In this document: one piece after another, positions 40,578 to 50,174 of the stretch | Layout: every line of letters begins with the position of its first letter | Position numbering within the stretch: position 1 is the stretch's first letter | Assembly: GCF_021173675.1 (NCBI RefSeq) | Contig: NZ_JAIHON010000004.1 | Span: 62,001-126,000 of the forward strand | Length of the DNA: 64,000 nt | DNA from: Streptomyces lincolnensis | GTDB lineage: Bacteria; Actinomycetota; Actinomycetes; Streptomycetales; Streptomycetaceae | Reading direction: 5' to 3' | Program-made: the position numbers and the translations under genes | Notes under the pieces: generated by a model | What the model was told of the DNA's origin: nothing | Database searches by the model: none | Seen by the model: the letters and a program-made list of their open reading frames with translations, nothing else

Positions 40578-42173
40578 CTAGAGGGGGATGTTGCCGTGCT
40601 TCTTGGGCGGGAGTGACTCTCGCTTGGTGCGGAGTTGGCGCAGGCCGCGGACGACGTGGCGGCGGGTGTCGGACGGCATGATCACGGAGTCGATGTAGCC
40701 GCGTTCGGCGGCGACGTAGGGGTTGAGGAGGGCGTCCTCGTACTCCTGGATCAGCCGGGCGCGCACCGCCTCCAGATCCTCCCCGCCCGCCTCCGCCTCG
40801 GCGATGGTGCGCCGGTGCAGGATGTTGACCGCGCCCTGGGCGCCCATGACGGCGATCTGGGCGGTGGGCCAGGCCAGGTTCAGGTCGGCGCCGAGGTGCT
40901 TGGAGCCCATGACGTCGTAGGCACCGCCGAAGGCCTTGCGGGTGATCACGGTGATCAGGGGGACGGTGGCCTCGGCGTAGGCGTAGATCAGCTTGGCGCC
41001 GCGGCGGATGATGCCGTCGTGCTCCTGGTCGACGCCGGGCAGGAAGCCGGGCACGTCCACGAAGGTGATGACCGGGACGTTGAAGGCGTCGCAGGTGCGC
41101 ACGAAGCGGGCGGCCTTCTCGCTCGCCTTGATGTCGAGGCAGCCCGCGAACTGCATCGGCTGGTTGGCGACGATGCCGACCGGCCGGCCCTCGACCCGTC
41201 CGAAGCCGGTGAGGATGTTCGGCGCGAACAGCGGCTGCGTCTCGAAGAACTCGGCGTCGTCCAGGACGTGTTCGATCACCGTGCGCATGTCGTACGGCTG
41301 GTTCGCAGAGTCGGGCACGATCGCGTCCAGCTCGCGGTCCTCGTCGGTGACCGCGAGATCGGCCTCCTCGGCGTAGAGCGGGGGCTCGGAGAGGTTGTTG
41401 GACGGCAGGTACGACAGCAGCTGCTTGACGTACTCGATGGCGTCCTTCTCGTCCCCGGCCATGTGGTGCGCCACACCGGAGGCGGAGTTGTGGGTGCGGG
41501 CGCCGCCCAGCTCCTCGAAGCCGACGTCCTCACCGGTGACCGTCTTGATGACGTCCGGGCCGGTGATGAACATGTGCGAGGTCTGGTCGACCATGATCGT
41601 GAAGTCGGTGATCGCGGGGGAGTACACCGCACCGCCCGCACACGGGCCGACGACCAGCGAGATCTGCGGGATGACACCGCTCGCGTGGGTGTTGCGGCGG
41701 AAGATCTCGCCGTAGGCGCCGAGCGAGGCCACGCCCTCCTGAATGCGGGCGCCGCCGGAGTCGTTGATGCCGATCACCGGACAGCCGGTCTTCAGCGCGA
41801 AGTCCATCACCTTGACGATCTTCTGGCCGTAGACCTCGCCGAGCGCGCCGCCGAAGACGGTGAAGTCCTGCGAGAACACGGCGACGGGGCGGCCGTCGAC
41901 GGTTCCGTACCCGGTCACCACACCGTCGCCGTAGGGGCGGTTGGCGTCCAGGCCGAAGTTGGTGGAGCGGTGGCGGGCGAACTCGTCCAGCTCGACGAAG
42001 GAGTCCTCGTCCAGGAGGAGTTCGATGCGCTCACGGGCCGTCAACTTGCCCTTGGCGTGCTGCTTCTCGACGGCGCGTGCGGAGCCGGCGTGCGTCGCTT
42101 CCTCGATACGGCGCTGGAGATCCGCGAGCTTGCCCGCGGTGGTGTGGATGTCGATCTCTTCCGGCTCGGACAT
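40578..42173 (-). CDS. pccB: Propionyl-CoA carboxylase beta subunit
   Basis: Carboxyltransferase that moves CO2 from biotin to propionyl-CoA (and possibly acetyl-CoA), giving methylmalonyl-CoA for lipid and polyketide synthesis. Length 531 residues from the ATG at 42173 ([20 protein letters not shown]); in-frame upstream codons add nine unconserved residues. Oxyanion-hole regions: [13 protein letters not shown] with [11 protein letters not shown], and [17 protein letters not shown] with [15 protein letters not shown]. It forms a hexamer with AccA2 and PccE. It is divergent from birA. Confidence 0.95.
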   Translation of the reverse strand: MSEPEEIDIHTTAGKLADLQRRIEEATHAGSARAVEKQHAKGKLTARERIELLLDEDSFVELDEFARHRSTNFGLDANRPYGDGVVTGYGTVDGRPVAVFSQDFTVFGGALGEVYGQKIVKVMDFALKTGCPVIGINDSGGARIQEGVASLGAYGEIFRRNTHASGVIPQISLVVGPCAGGAVYSPAITDFTIMVDQTSHMFITGPDVIKTVTGEDVGFEELGGARTHNSASGVAHHMAGDEKDAIEYVKQLLSYLPSNNLSEPPLYAEEADLAVTDEDRELDAIVPDSANQPYDMRTVIEHVLDDAEFFETQPLFAPNILTGFGRVEGRPVGIVANQPMQFAGCLDIKASEKAARFVRTCDAFNVPVITFVDVPGFLPGVDQEHDGIIRRGAKLIYAYAEATVPLITVITRKAFGGAYDVMGSKHLGADLNLAWPTAQIAVMGAQGAVNILHRRTIAEAEAGGEDLEAVRARLIQEYEDALLNPYVAAERGYIDSVIMPSDTRRHVVRGLRQLRTKRESLPPKKHGNIPL

Positions 42174-42284
42174 CGGTCTCGCGGCTCCCTGCCTGCTCAA
42201 AAGGGGGGACGGTTACTCATCCGTAGAGTAGTGGGGGGCCTACGAAACAGCAGTGCGGCGTTTCACACACCTAGGGTGGCTTGC

Positions 42285-43145
42285 ATGACGCCGCGAGATG
42301 CAGCAGACGACAGCCGCTGGTCCGACCTGGACCGTCCGCCCCTCAACGCCCCGGCGCTGCGTCGGGGCCTGGTACGGGACGGCGGCCTGTGGTGCGACGT
42401 GGACGTGGTGCAGCGCACCGGCTCCACCAACGCGGACCTGGTGGCCCTGGCCGAGCGCGGTGACGCGGAGGAGGGCGCGGTCCTCGTCGCGGAGGAGCAG
42501 ACGTCCGGGCGGGGCCGCCTGGACCGGCGGTGGACCGCGCCGCCGCGCTCGGGCCTCTTCTTCTCCGTCCTGCTGAAGCCCGCCGAGGTACCGGTGACCC
42601 GCTGGGGCTGGCTCCCCCTCCTCACCGGCGTGGCGGTGGCCACGGGGCTGTCGCGGGCGGCGGGTGTCGACACGGCACTCAAGTGGCCGAACGACCTGCT
42701 CGTGACCGTCGCCGGCGAGGAACGCAAGGCCGCCGGCATCCTCGCCGAGCGCGCCGGCCCCGACGGCGTGGTCATCGGCGTGGGCATCAACGTCACCCTC
42801 CGGGAGGACGAACTCCCCGTCCCGCAGGCCGGATCACTGGCCCTGGCCGGCGCCGTCAGCACCGACCGCGACACCCTCCTCCGCGGCGTCCTCCGCTCCC
42901 TGGAGCAGTGGTACACCCGCTGGCGCACCGCGCAGGGAGACCCAGCGGTGAGTGGTCTCCAGGAGACCTATGCGGCGGGCTGCGCGACGCTGGGAAGAAC
43001 GGTGCGGGCCGAGCTTCCTGGGGACCGTTCGATCGTGGGGGAGGCGGTAGCGGTGGACGGGGACGGCCGCTTGGTGATCGCCACCGAGGCGGGCGTACAG
43101 GAACCAGTGGGCGCCGGCGACATCGTCCACTTGCGCCCCGCGTGA
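42285..43145 (+). CDS. birA: Biotin--[acetyl-CoA carboxylase] ligase
   Basis: Attaches biotin to the AccA2 carrier domain. Length 286 residues, class I without an N-terminal DNA-binding domain, so it is not a repressor. Motifs: RTGSTNADL, the biotinyl-AMP loop SGRGRLDRRW, catalytic KWPNDLLV, GILAERAG and IGVGINV, and a C-terminal SH3-like domain. It is divergent from pccB with 111 bases between the starts, so enzyme and substrate genes share one control region. Confidence 0.95.
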   Translation: MTPRDAADDSRWSDLDRPPLNAPALRRGLVRDGGLWCDVDVVQRTGSTNADLVALAERGDAEEGAVLVAEEQTSGRGRLDRRWTAPPRSGLFFSVLLKPAEVPVTRWGWLPLLTGVAVATGLSRAAGVDTALKWPNDLLVTVAGEERKAAGILAERAGPDGVVIGVGINVTLREDELPVPQAGSLALAGAVSTDRDTLLRGVLRSLEQWYTRWRTAQGDPAVSGLQETYAAGCATLGRTVRAELPGDRSIVGEAVAVDGDGRLVIATEAGVQEPVGAGDIVHLRPA

Positions 43146-43164
43146 GCTGGACCAAACCTTTCTT

Positions 43165-43222
43165 GGGGGCGCGGGGCTGTATCGATTTGCGGCTCCGCCG
43201 CGTGGGCGCGACCAGCCACGAC
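43165..43222 (+). repeat. Dispersed REP-like repeat, long form
   Basis: GGGGGCGCGGGGCTGTATCG, an internal GCGGCTCCGCCGC palindrome, and GGGCGCGACCAGCCACGAC; it lies 20 bases after the birA stop. Nearly identical to 13945-13998. Confidence 0.8.
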
Positions 43223-43356
43223 GGAGCCGCAGAGGACCAGGGACCCAAGCCACCCACGATCCCCCGGCCCAACCTGACGGAGTGAGCTGGCGCACACCTG
43301 CCGTAAAGTGAAGGCCGGTCGATACCTGACCGTGGCAGATCGGAAGGGCAGCAGGC

Positions 43357-44487
43357 GTGACCGTCGACGACACGGGCTCCGGCGCGGACGCGGACGGCCG
43401 GGAGGATCCCGATGCCGCCGCTCCCGGCGAGGACAACCCGCTCGCCCTGCGCCTGGAACAGCTCATCCTCGGCGCCGAGAGGCGCTACACCCCCTTTCAG
43501 GCGGCCCGGAGCGCGGGCGTCTCCATGGAGCTGGCCTCCCGGTTCTGGCGGGCCATGGGCTTCGCCGACATCGGGCAGGCCAAGGCGCTCACCGAGGCGG
43601 ACGTACTGGCGCTCAGGCGCCTGGCCGGTCTCGTCGAGGCGGGGCTGCTGAGCGAGGCGATGGCCGTGCAGGTGGCGCGGTCGACCGGGCAGACCACCGC
43701 CCGGCTGGCCGAGTGGCAGATCGACTCCTTCCTGGAGGGGCTGACCGAGCCGCCCGAGCCGGGCATGACCCGCACCGAGGTGACGTACCCGATCATCGAG
43801 CTGCTCCTGCCCGAGCTGGAGGAGTTCCTCGTCTTCGTCTGGCGGCGCCAGCTCGCCGCCTCGGCCGGCCGGGTCGTCCAGGCCGCCGACGACGAGGAGA
43901 TGGTCGACCGGCGTCTGGCCGTCGGCTTCGCCGACCTCGTCGGGTTCACCCGGCTGACCCGTCGGATGGAGGAGGAGGAACTCGGCGAGCTCGTCGAGGC
44001 CTTCGAGACCACCGCCGCCGACCTGGTGGCCGCGCACGGCGGGCGGCTCATCAAGACGCTCGGCGACGAGGTGCTGTACGCGGCCGACGACGCGGGTGTG
44101 GCCGCCGAGATCGCGCTGCGGCTGATCGAGACGATGGCGAACGACGAGACGATGCCGGAGCTGCGGGTCGGCATCGCGTTCGGCACGGTCACCACCCGTA
44201 TGGGCGATGTCTTCGGTACGACGGTGAACCTCGCCTCCCGGCTGACGTCGATAGCTCCGAAGGACGCCGTCCTCATCGACAGTGCCTTCGCCGAGGAGCT
44301 GATCCGCACCGCCGAGGCGCCCGCCTCCGAGGCGGAGGCGGCGGAGGCCGCGGCGACCGCCGAGAAGGAGGGCGAGGAGCCACCGTCCTACCGTTTCGCG
44401 CTCCAGCCGATGTGGCAGCGGCCCGTGCGCGGCCTCGGTGTGATCGAGCCGTGGCTGCTCACGCGACGGGTCACGCAGCAGCCGTAG
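43357..44487 (+). CDS. cya: Class III adenylate cyclase with Rv1264-like regulatory domain
   Basis: Cyclic-AMP synthesis from ATP, 376 residues, no membrane segments. The N-terminal ~185 residues are helical (YTPFQAARSAGVSMELASRF onward) and resemble the autoinhibitory, pH-responsive domain of M. tuberculosis Rv1264. The catalytic domain has all key residues: FADLVGFTRL (metal Asp193), KTLGDEVL (adenine Lys233 and Asp237), and TVNLASRL (Asn291 and Arg295). The second metal Asp lies in the Asp237 motif. A Glu/Ala-rich insert follows near residue 325. In S. coelicolor cAMP from this enzyme supports germination. GTG start; single gene. Confidence 0.94.
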   Translation: MTVDDTGSGADADGREDPDAAAPGEDNPLALRLEQLILGAERRYTPFQAARSAGVSMELASRFWRAMGFADIGQAKALTEADVLALRRLAGLVEAGLLSEAMAVQVARSTGQTTARLAEWQIDSFLEGLTEPPEPGMTRTEVTYPIIELLLPELEEFLVFVWRRQLAASAGRVVQAADDEEMVDRRLAVGFADLVGFTRLTRRMEEEELGELVEAFETTAADLVAAHGGRLIKTLGDEVLYAADDAGVAAEIALRLIETMANDETMPELRVGIAFGTVTTRMGDVFGTTVNLASRLTSIAPKDAVLIDSAFAEELIRTAEAPASEAEAAEAAATAEKEGEEPPSYRFALQPMWQRPVRGLGVIEPWLLTRRVTQQP

Positions 44488-44514
44488 CCGTCTCCATCGG
44501 TGCTGGTCGGCGGG

Positions 44515-45219
44515 TCAGTCCACGCACAGGCCGACGACCGGTACGCAGAGGCCGGGCCGGTCCGGCCGGCCGGGCTGGTCCGGCTGCGGGGCCGGTGGGG
44601 TCGAGGTGTGGCTCGGGGTGGGCGCCGGTTGCGGGGGCGCGGTGTGGGTGGCCGACGGCGGACCGGCTGTCGCGGTGGGTGCCGGGGCGCCCGGTGTGTT
44701 CGGGGCCTGCGGGATGGTCGTGGGGGCGGCCCAGGCGGCGGAGGGCGAGCCGGTCGCGGCCGGTGCGGGGGCGAGGGACACCCCGGGGACCGGGGTCGCG
44801 GTCGTCCCGCCCAGGGCCGCGGTGGCCGACGGGCTCACCTTGGGGACGGCGACGGTGACGGCCGCGTTGGTCGCGCGGTCCGTGCCGGTGGCGGTGCCCG
44901 GGTCGTCCGGGCGGGGCTCGGCCTCCGCGGTGCCGGGGCCGGCGACTCCGGAGTCCGGGGTCAGTCGTACGAGACTCAGGGCGCCGGCCGCCAGGGCCAG
45001 ACCGCCGGCGACGAGCAGCACCTTGCGGGGGCGGGGCTTGCGGTGACGGCCTCGCGAGGTGAAGAGCCGGGCCCCGGTGGCGAGCGGCTCGGGTGGTGTC
45101 GTCGGGTGTCCGGGTGGTGGGGTCGGATGCCCGGGTGGTGCGGTCGGGTGCCCGAAGGGTGCCGGCGTGGTCGGTGTGGTGGTTCTCTGCGGCCTCGCGG
45201 GTGTGTCCGTCGTCGTCAT
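44515..45219 (-). CDS. Single-span membrane protein, Pro/Thr/Ala-rich, unknown function
   Basis: A 234-residue protein from the ATG at 45219, preceded by GGAGGAG. N-terminal cytoplasmic Pro/Thr-rich stretch with PPGHPT repeats, a basic segment RGRHRKPRPRK, and one hydrophobic helix VLLVAGGLALAAGALSLVR. An extracellular low-complexity Pro/Ala/Thr region follows, ending in GLCVPVVGLCVD with two cysteines four residues apart around Val/Gly. No domain recognised. The coding signal is good despite low complexity. Confidence 0.65.
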   Translation of the reverse strand: MTTTDTPARPQRTTTPTTPAPFGHPTAPPGHPTPPPGHPTTPPEPLATGARLFTSRGRHRKPRPRKVLLVAGGLALAAGALSLVRLTPDSGVAGPGTAEAEPRPDDPGTATGTDRATNAAVTVAVPKVSPSATAALGGTTATPVPGVSLAPAPAATGSPSAAWAAPTTIPQAPNTPGAPAPTATAGPPSATHTAPPQPAPTPSHTSTPPAPQPDQPGRPDRPGLCVPVVGLCVD

Positions 45220-45410
45220 CGCGCTCCTCCCCAGTGCCCCGCGCCCCCCTGTGCGCCGTGGCGGACGCACGTTATGCGCTGTCGTGGGCGGTGCGGTGGG
45301 GGTTGTGAGGGATGTTCACTCGAACGGGGTGTCGGAGCCCGAAGGGGGAACCGTCGGTGGCCCGCCCTTTCCCCGGCGGGGCTCGGCTGCGATGATCGGA
45401 ACGACAGGAC

Positions 45411-45426
45411 GTTAACCGTCGTTAAC
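45411..45426. promoter_or_regulatory. GTTAAC-N4-GTTAAC repeat upstream of the enoyl-CoA hydratase gene
   Basis: Two palindromic GTTAAC hexamers separated by CGTC, 22 bases before the start codon, unusually AT-rich for this genome. They could be an operator or part of the promoter; the binding protein is unknown. Confidence 0.4.
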
Positions 45427-45447
45427 AGGGTGAGCCGGGAGGATGTC

Positions 45448-46251
45448 ATGGGCGAGGAGCGGTTCGGGGAGTTCGTGCTGGTGCGGCGGCACGGGGACGG
45501 TCGGCATGTCGCGGAGCTGGCCCTCGACCGGCCCAAGGCCATGAACGCCGTCTCCACGGAGATGGCCCGCTCCGTCGCCGCCGCCTGCGCCGCGCTCGGT
45601 GACGACAAGGACGTCCGTGCGGTCGTGGTGACCTCGACGCACGAGCGGGCCTTCTGTGTCGGTGCCGACCTGAAGGAGCGCAACTCCTTCAGCGACGCCG
45701 ATCTGGTACGGCAGCGGCCGGTGGCCCGGGGTGCCTACACCGGGGTGCTGGAGCTGCCGGTGCCGACGATCGCGGCCGTGCACGGATTCGCCCTGGGCGG
45801 CGGCTTCGAGCTGGCCCTCGCCTGCGATCTGATCGTGGCGGACGGGACGGCCGTGGTGGGGCTGCCCGAGGTGTCCGTCGGGGTGATCCCGGGCGGCGGC
45901 GGCACCCAGCTGCTGCCCCGCCGGGTCGGCGCCGCCCGCGCGGCCGAGCTGATCTTCACGGCGCGGCGCGTGGAGGCCGCCGAGGCGCGGGAGCTGGGGC
46001 TCGTGGACGTGCTCGTGGCGGAGGGCCGGGACCGCGAGGAGGCGTTGGCGCTGGCCGGCCGGATCGCCGCCAACTCGCCGGTGGGTCTCCGCGCCGCCAA
46101 GCGTGCCCTGCGTCTCGGCCATGGCCTGGATCTCCGCGCCGGGCTGGAGGTCGAGGACGCGGCCTGGCGCTCGGTGGCGTTCTCGGGGGACCGCGCGGAG
46201 GGGGTGGCCGCGTTCAACGAGAAGCGGAAGCCGCAGTGGCCGGGGGAGTGA
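45448..46251 (+). CDS. Enoyl-CoA hydratase/isomerase family protein
   Basis: Crotonase-fold enzyme of 267 residues. The oxyanion-hole segments are AFCVGADLKER and GFALGGGFELALACD; the catalytic Glu region is GLPEVSVGVIPGGGGTQLLP with Glu residues aligned to the hydratase pair. The ATG at 45448 is chosen for GGGAGG upstream; a GTG six codons earlier is possible. It probably acts in fatty-acid or branched-chain amino-acid beta-oxidation. It is monocistronic. Confidence 0.9.
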   Translation: MGEERFGEFVLVRRHGDGRHVAELALDRPKAMNAVSTEMARSVAAACAALGDDKDVRAVVVTSTHERAFCVGADLKERNSFSDADLVRQRPVARGAYTGVLELPVPTIAAVHGFALGGGFELALACDLIVADGTAVVGLPEVSVGVIPGGGGTQLLPRRVGAARAAELIFTARRVEAAEARELGLVDVLVAEGRDREEALALAGRIAANSPVGLRAAKRALRLGHGLDLRAGLEVEDAAWRSVAFSGDRAEGVAAFNEKRKPQWPGE

Positions 46252-46416
46252 GTCGGGACGAGTCCCGGCCCCGGAGACGGCGAGTCCCGAGAACCCGCAG
46301 GAGCACTCGCACTCGCCCTCACTGACCCGACCGTCCTCACTCACCCGGCCCGTCCTCACTCACCCGCACGACCCGTCAATGTCCCCTTTGCGGTAGAACC
46401 TCCCTAGCCTGGAGTG

Positions 46417-47670
46417 ATGGGTGAGGACAGGCGCCTGGCGGCCGTGGTCGCGCTGGCTCAGGGCATGGCGGCGGCCCACAGCTCACGGGAGACGTGGCGC
46501 GCCGCCGCGGCCGGGGCCTGCCGTGCCCTCGGGGGCAGCTTCGCCGCGCTGTCGGTGTGGGAGCGGGAGTTGGGCCGGCTCCGGGTCCTGGTGAACGTCG
46601 GGGAGCGGGCCCCGGACGAGGAGGAGTTCCCGGAGGCCGAGGCGTATCCCGTGCACCAGTTCGCGGAGATCACCGAGTTCCTGCACGAGCGGTGGGCGGG
46701 CGGCGGCGAGCCCAACGCCTGGGTGGAGACGGCGGAGGGTCCGGCGGCCGGGCGCAGACCCGGTTACGTCCATCAGCGGGTCGCCGCGCTGCGCAGACGC
46801 GGGCGCGGCTGCTGTGTCGTCGCCCCGATCGTGCTGCACGGGCGGGCCTGGGGCGAGCTGTACGTGGCCCGGCCGGTCGGCGCCCCCGTCTTCGACCGTG
46901 CCGACGCCGACTTCGCCACCGTGCTGGCCTCCGTCGTCGCCGCGGGTATCGCGCAGGTCGAGCGGCTGGAGGAGGTGCGGCGGCTGGCGTTCACCGACGC
47001 GCTGACCGGCCTCGCCAACCGCCGTGCCGTCGACATACGGCTGGACGAGGCCGTCGAGCGGCATCGCAGGGAGGGGGTGGTGGTCAGCCTCGTCGTCTGT
47101 GACCTCAATGGCCTCAAGCGGGTCAACGACACCTGTGGGCACGCCGTCGGCGACCGGCTCCTGGAGCGCTTCGGGTCCGTGCTGTCGCTGTGCGGGGCGA
47201 TGGTGCCGGGCGCGCTCGCCGCCCGCCTCGGCGGGGACGAGTTCTGCCTGCTCGCGGTCGGGCCGCCCGTCGACGAGGTGGTGAAGGCCGCCGACGAACT
47301 GTGCCGCCGGGCGGCCGAGTTGGAGCTGGGGGAGGGGGTCGCCTGCGGAGTCGCCTCCACCGAGGACGCCATCGGGCCCGTCCGCTCCGCCCGCCGGCTC
47401 TTCCGGCTCGCCGACGCCGCCCAGTACCGTGCCAAGGCCGAGCGCGCCACCCGCCCGGTCGTCGCCGGCCGCGAGGGCCCGGACGATCCCGTCGTACGCC
47501 TGGCCGACGAGCCGTCCGGCGAACCGGCCGCCGAGCCCGCCGTCGAACGCAGGCGGTTCCGGGGACGGCCGTGGACGGAGACGGGTGGGGCGGCGGAGGC
47601 GACGGGTGGCTCGGCGGAGGCGGCGGGTGGGGCGGCGGAGGTAAGGGGCGAACCCGGGCCCCACTGGTGA
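46417..47670 (+). CDS. GAF-GGDEF diguanylate cyclase
   Basis: A cytoplasmic protein of 417 residues. A GAF-type sensory domain (~30-180; FAALSVWERELGRLRVLVNV, APIVLHGRAWGELYVA) is followed by a GGDEF domain (~190-345). The active site is intact, RLGGDEFCLL, and DALTGLANRRAVD is the domain start. No EAL domain is present. It should make cyclic di-GMP, which controls development through BldD in Streptomyces; the layout matches CdgE-type proteins. The C-terminus has three 7-residue Gly/Ala repeats. A GTG one codon upstream is an alternative start. Confidence 0.87.
   Translation: MGEDRRLAAVVALAQGMAAAHSSRETWRAAAAGACRALGGSFAALSVWERELGRLRVLVNVGERAPDEEEFPEAEAYPVHQFAEITEFLHERWAGGGEPNAWVETAEGPAAGRRPGYVHQRVAALRRRGRGCCVVAPIVLHGRAWGELYVARPVGAPVFDRADADFATVLASVVAAGIAQVERLEEVRRLAFTDALTGLANRRAVDIRLDEAVERHRREGVVVSLVVCDLNGLKRVNDTCGHAVGDRLLERFGSVLSLCGAMVPGALAARLGGDEFCLLAVGPPVDEVVKAADELCRRAAELELGEGVACGVASTEDAIGPVRSARRLFRLADAAQYRAKAERATRPVVAGREGPDDPVVRLADEPSGEPAAEPAVERRRFRGRPWTETGGAAEATGGSAEAAGGAAEVRGEPGPHW
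47580..47642 (+). repeat. 3 x 21-bp tandem repeat inside the GGDEF gene
   Basis: Units 47580-47600, 47601-47621 and 47622-47642 encode TGGAAEA, TGGSAEA and AGGAAEV at the disordered C-terminus; likely variable in copy number between strains. Confidence 0.75.
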
Positions 47671-47702
47671 CATCTTGGAATTCACTGCGTAGGCTCCTGA
47701 AT

Positions 47703-49247
47703 ATGGATATGCACACTGTGGTGGTGGGGACGTCCGGGGTGACCGCGGCCGACGTGCTCGCCGTGGCGCGCGGCGGAGCACGGATCGAGCTGTCCGGGGA
47801 GGCGGTCGCGGCGCTCACCGCGGCCCGCGCGATCGTGGACCAGCTGGCGGCCAAGCCCGACCCGGTCTACGGCGTGAGCACCGGCTTCGGCGCCCTGGCG
47901 ACCCGGCACATCAGCCCGGAGCTGCGGGCCCAGTTGCAGCGCAACATCGTCCGCTCGCACGCGGCCGGCATGGGACCGCGGGTCGAGCGCGAGGTGGTGC
48001 GCGCGCTGATGTTCCTGCGGCTGAAAACCGTCTGCTCCGGACACACCGGTGTCCGCCCCGAGGTCGCGCAGACCATGGCCGACGTCCTCAACGCCGGGAT
48101 CACCCCGGTCGTCCACGAGTACGGCTCCCTCGGCTGCTCCGGCGACCTCGCCCCGCTCTCGCACTGCGCCCTGACCCTCATGGGGGAGGGCGACGCCGAG
48201 GGGCCCGACGGGGTCGTGCGACCCGCCGGCGAACTGCTCGGCGAGCACGGGATCGCCCCCGTCGAACTGCGCGAGAAGGAGGGGCTCGCCCTCCTCAACG
48301 GCACCGACGGCATGCTCGGCATGCTGCTCATGGCCCTCGCCGACCTCGACACCCTCTACAAGTCGGCCGACATCACCGCCGCCCTGTCCCTGGAGGGCCT
48401 CCTCGGCACCGACAAGGTCCTCGCCCCCGAGCTGCACGCCATCCGCCCGCACCCGGGGCAGGGCGCCAGTGCCGCCAACATGCTGGCCGTGCTGAAGGGT
48501 TCGCAGCTCACCGGCCACCACCAGGACGACGCGCCCCGCGTCCAGGACGCCTACTCGGTGCGCTGTGCCCCGCAGGTCGCGGGCGCCGGACGGGACACCA
48601 TGGCCCACGCGCGGCTGGTCGCCGAGCGGGAGCTGGCGTCGGCCGTGGACAACCCCGTGGTCCTGCCCGACGGGCGGGTGGAGTCCAACGGCAACTTCCA
48701 CGGCGCTCCGGTGGCCTACGTCCTGGACTTCCTCGCCGTCGTCGCCGCCGACCTCGCCTCCATCGCCGAGCGCCGTACCGACCGGCTGCTCGACAAGAAC
48801 CGCAGCCACGGCCTGCCGCCGTTCCTGGCCGACGACGCGGGCGTCGACTCCGGGCTGATGATCGCCCAGTACACGCAGGCCGCCCTGGTCAGCGAGATGA
48901 AGCGGCTGGCGGTGCCCGCGTCCGCCGACTCCATCCCCTCCTCCGCCATGCAGGAGGACCACGTCTCCATGGGCTGGTCCGCCGCCCGCAAGCTGCGCAC
49001 GTCCGTCGACCACCTCACCCGCGTCCTCGCCGTCGAGCTCTACGCCGCCACCCGCGCCGTCGAGCTGCGCGAGGGCCTGGCACCGGCGCCCGCGACCCAG
49101 GCGGTCATCGAGGCCGTACGCGAGGCGGGAGTTCAGGGGCCCGGCCCGGACCGGTTCCTGGCGCCCGACCTCGCGGCCGCCGACGCGTTCGTGCGGGAGG
49201 GGCTGCTGGTCGCGGCGGCGGAGACAGTCACCGGGCCGCTCCAGTAG
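47703..49247 (+). CDS. hutH: Histidine ammonia-lyase
   Basis: First step of histidine degradation: elimination of ammonia from L-histidine to urocanate. Length 514 residues. The electrophilic MIO group forms from residues 145-147, here Cys-Ser-Gly (GSLGCSGDLAPLSH) instead of the common Ala-Ser-Gly, as in other streptomycete enzymes. Catalytic Tyr56 lies in VYGVSTGFG; QDAYSVRCAPQVAG and NGNFHGAP supply further active-site residues. Start ATG 47703 (MDMHTVVVG); a second ATG at 47709 is possible. It is not next to hutU/hutI here. A perfect 30-bp palindrome follows. Confidence 0.96.
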   Translation: MDMHTVVVGTSGVTAADVLAVARGGARIELSGEAVAALTAARAIVDQLAAKPDPVYGVSTGFGALATRHISPELRAQLQRNIVRSHAAGMGPRVEREVVRALMFLRLKTVCSGHTGVRPEVAQTMADVLNAGITPVVHEYGSLGCSGDLAPLSHCALTLMGEGDAEGPDGVVRPAGELLGEHGIAPVELREKEGLALLNGTDGMLGMLLMALADLDTLYKSADITAALSLEGLLGTDKVLAPELHAIRPHPGQGASAANMLAVLKGSQLTGHHQDDAPRVQDAYSVRCAPQVAGAGRDTMAHARLVAERELASAVDNPVVLPDGRVESNGNFHGAPVAYVLDFLAVVAADLASIAERRTDRLLDKNRSHGLPPFLADDAGVDSGLMIAQYTQAALVSEMKRLAVPASADSIPSSAMQEDHVSMGWSAARKLRTSVDHLTRVLAVELYAATRAVELREGLAPAPATQAVIEAVREAGVQGPGPDRFLAPDLAAADAFVREGLLVAAAETVTGPLQ

Positions 49248-49278
49248 CCGTACCGCCGGTTCGCTCCGGACGCACGAA

Positions 49279-49308
49279 GGGGCCCTGCCGTACGTACGGC
49301 AGGGCCCC
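49279..49308. terminator. Perfect 30-bp palindrome between convergent genes
   Basis: Two 15-nt arms with no spacer (49279-49293, 49294-49308) lie 31 bases after the hutH stop and 29 bases from the stop of the convergent lipoprotein gene; a bidirectional terminator. Confidence 0.8.
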
Positions 49309-49337
49309 GGACGGTCAGAGGCGCGGTAAAGGGCGGG

Positions 49338-50132
49338 CTACTTGAGCTTGGCCAGCTGGGCGTCGATCACGGCCGCGGGGATCTCGGCCGCCTTGCCGGC
49401 GCCCGCCGAGACGAAGTTCACCGTGTAGTACGTGGTGACGGTGGAGCCGACGCGGACGACCTCGGTGTTGAAGGTGGCCGTTCCCGCGCCGTCCATGGCG
49501 GAGTCCACGGAGAACGCGACGGACTCGTCGCCCTTGCCGGAGGCCTTGCCCGCAGTGACCTTGGTGAGCTTCTGCTGCTCGCCCTGGGCGGTGATGCCGA
49601 ACCCGCCGGAGCAGGCCGCGACACCGTCGGAGACGGCCCTGACGGCCTTCTCGGCGCCGTCGCCCTGGTAGGAGGAGAGGCCCACGAAGGTCATGTCGAT
49701 GTCGAAGGCGTTCTCGATGTCGGCCTCGGTGAGGTCCTCGGGGGCCTTGCTCGCCGCGTCCGCGGACGGGTCCTTGGACACGGTGTTGCTCGCGTTCGCG
49801 TCGGTCTCGCCCGGAGCGAGTCCGGCCATGGCGTACGCCAGCGGTGCGCACGCGGCCTTGTCGGCCTTCACGTCGCTCTTGGACTTCGGCAGGGTGTCGT
49901 CGCCGGAGGCGACCTTGTACCCCTTGACCTCGCCCTGCGCCAGCAGCAGCTTCTCCAGCTCGGCCGCGCTGAACGCCTTGGCGGCGGTGGTCGGCGAGGA
50001 AGCCTTGTCGGAGCCCTTGTCCGAGCCCTCGGACGAGTCCTTGCCGTCCGATCCCCCGCCGCAACCCGTGATGAGGGCGAGCGCCAGCACGCTCACAGCG
50101 GCGCCTGTGCGTGCCCTCGATGATCTCTTCAT
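49338..50132 (-). CDS. Lipoprotein of unknown function
   Basis: A 264-residue precursor starting MKRSSRARTGAAVSVLALAL with lipobox ITGC (Cys24). A Gly/Ser/Asp/Lys-rich linker of ~25 residues follows and then a domain of about 210 residues with paired cysteines (AACAPLAYAM and VAACSGGFG). It resembles the small secreted/lipid-anchored DUF-type domains common in actinobacteria and has no catalytic motif. It is lipid-anchored outside the membrane, and its role is not known. Confidence 0.82.
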   Translation of the reverse strand: MKRSSRARTGAAVSVLALALITGCGGGSDGKDSSEGSDKGSDKASSPTTAAKAFSAAELEKLLLAQGEVKGYKVASGDDTLPKSKSDVKADKAACAPLAYAMAGLAPGETDANASNTVSKDPSADAASKAPEDLTEADIENAFDIDMTFVGLSSYQGDGAEKAVRAVSDGVAACSGGFGITAQGEQQKLTKVTAGKASGKGDESVAFSVDSAMDGAGTATFNTEVVRVGSTVTTYYTVNFVSAGAGKAAEIPAAVIDAQLAKLK

Positions 50133-50174
50133 GAGCGGACTATGAAGGCGCTGTCAAGAAAACGTCAAGCCAAT

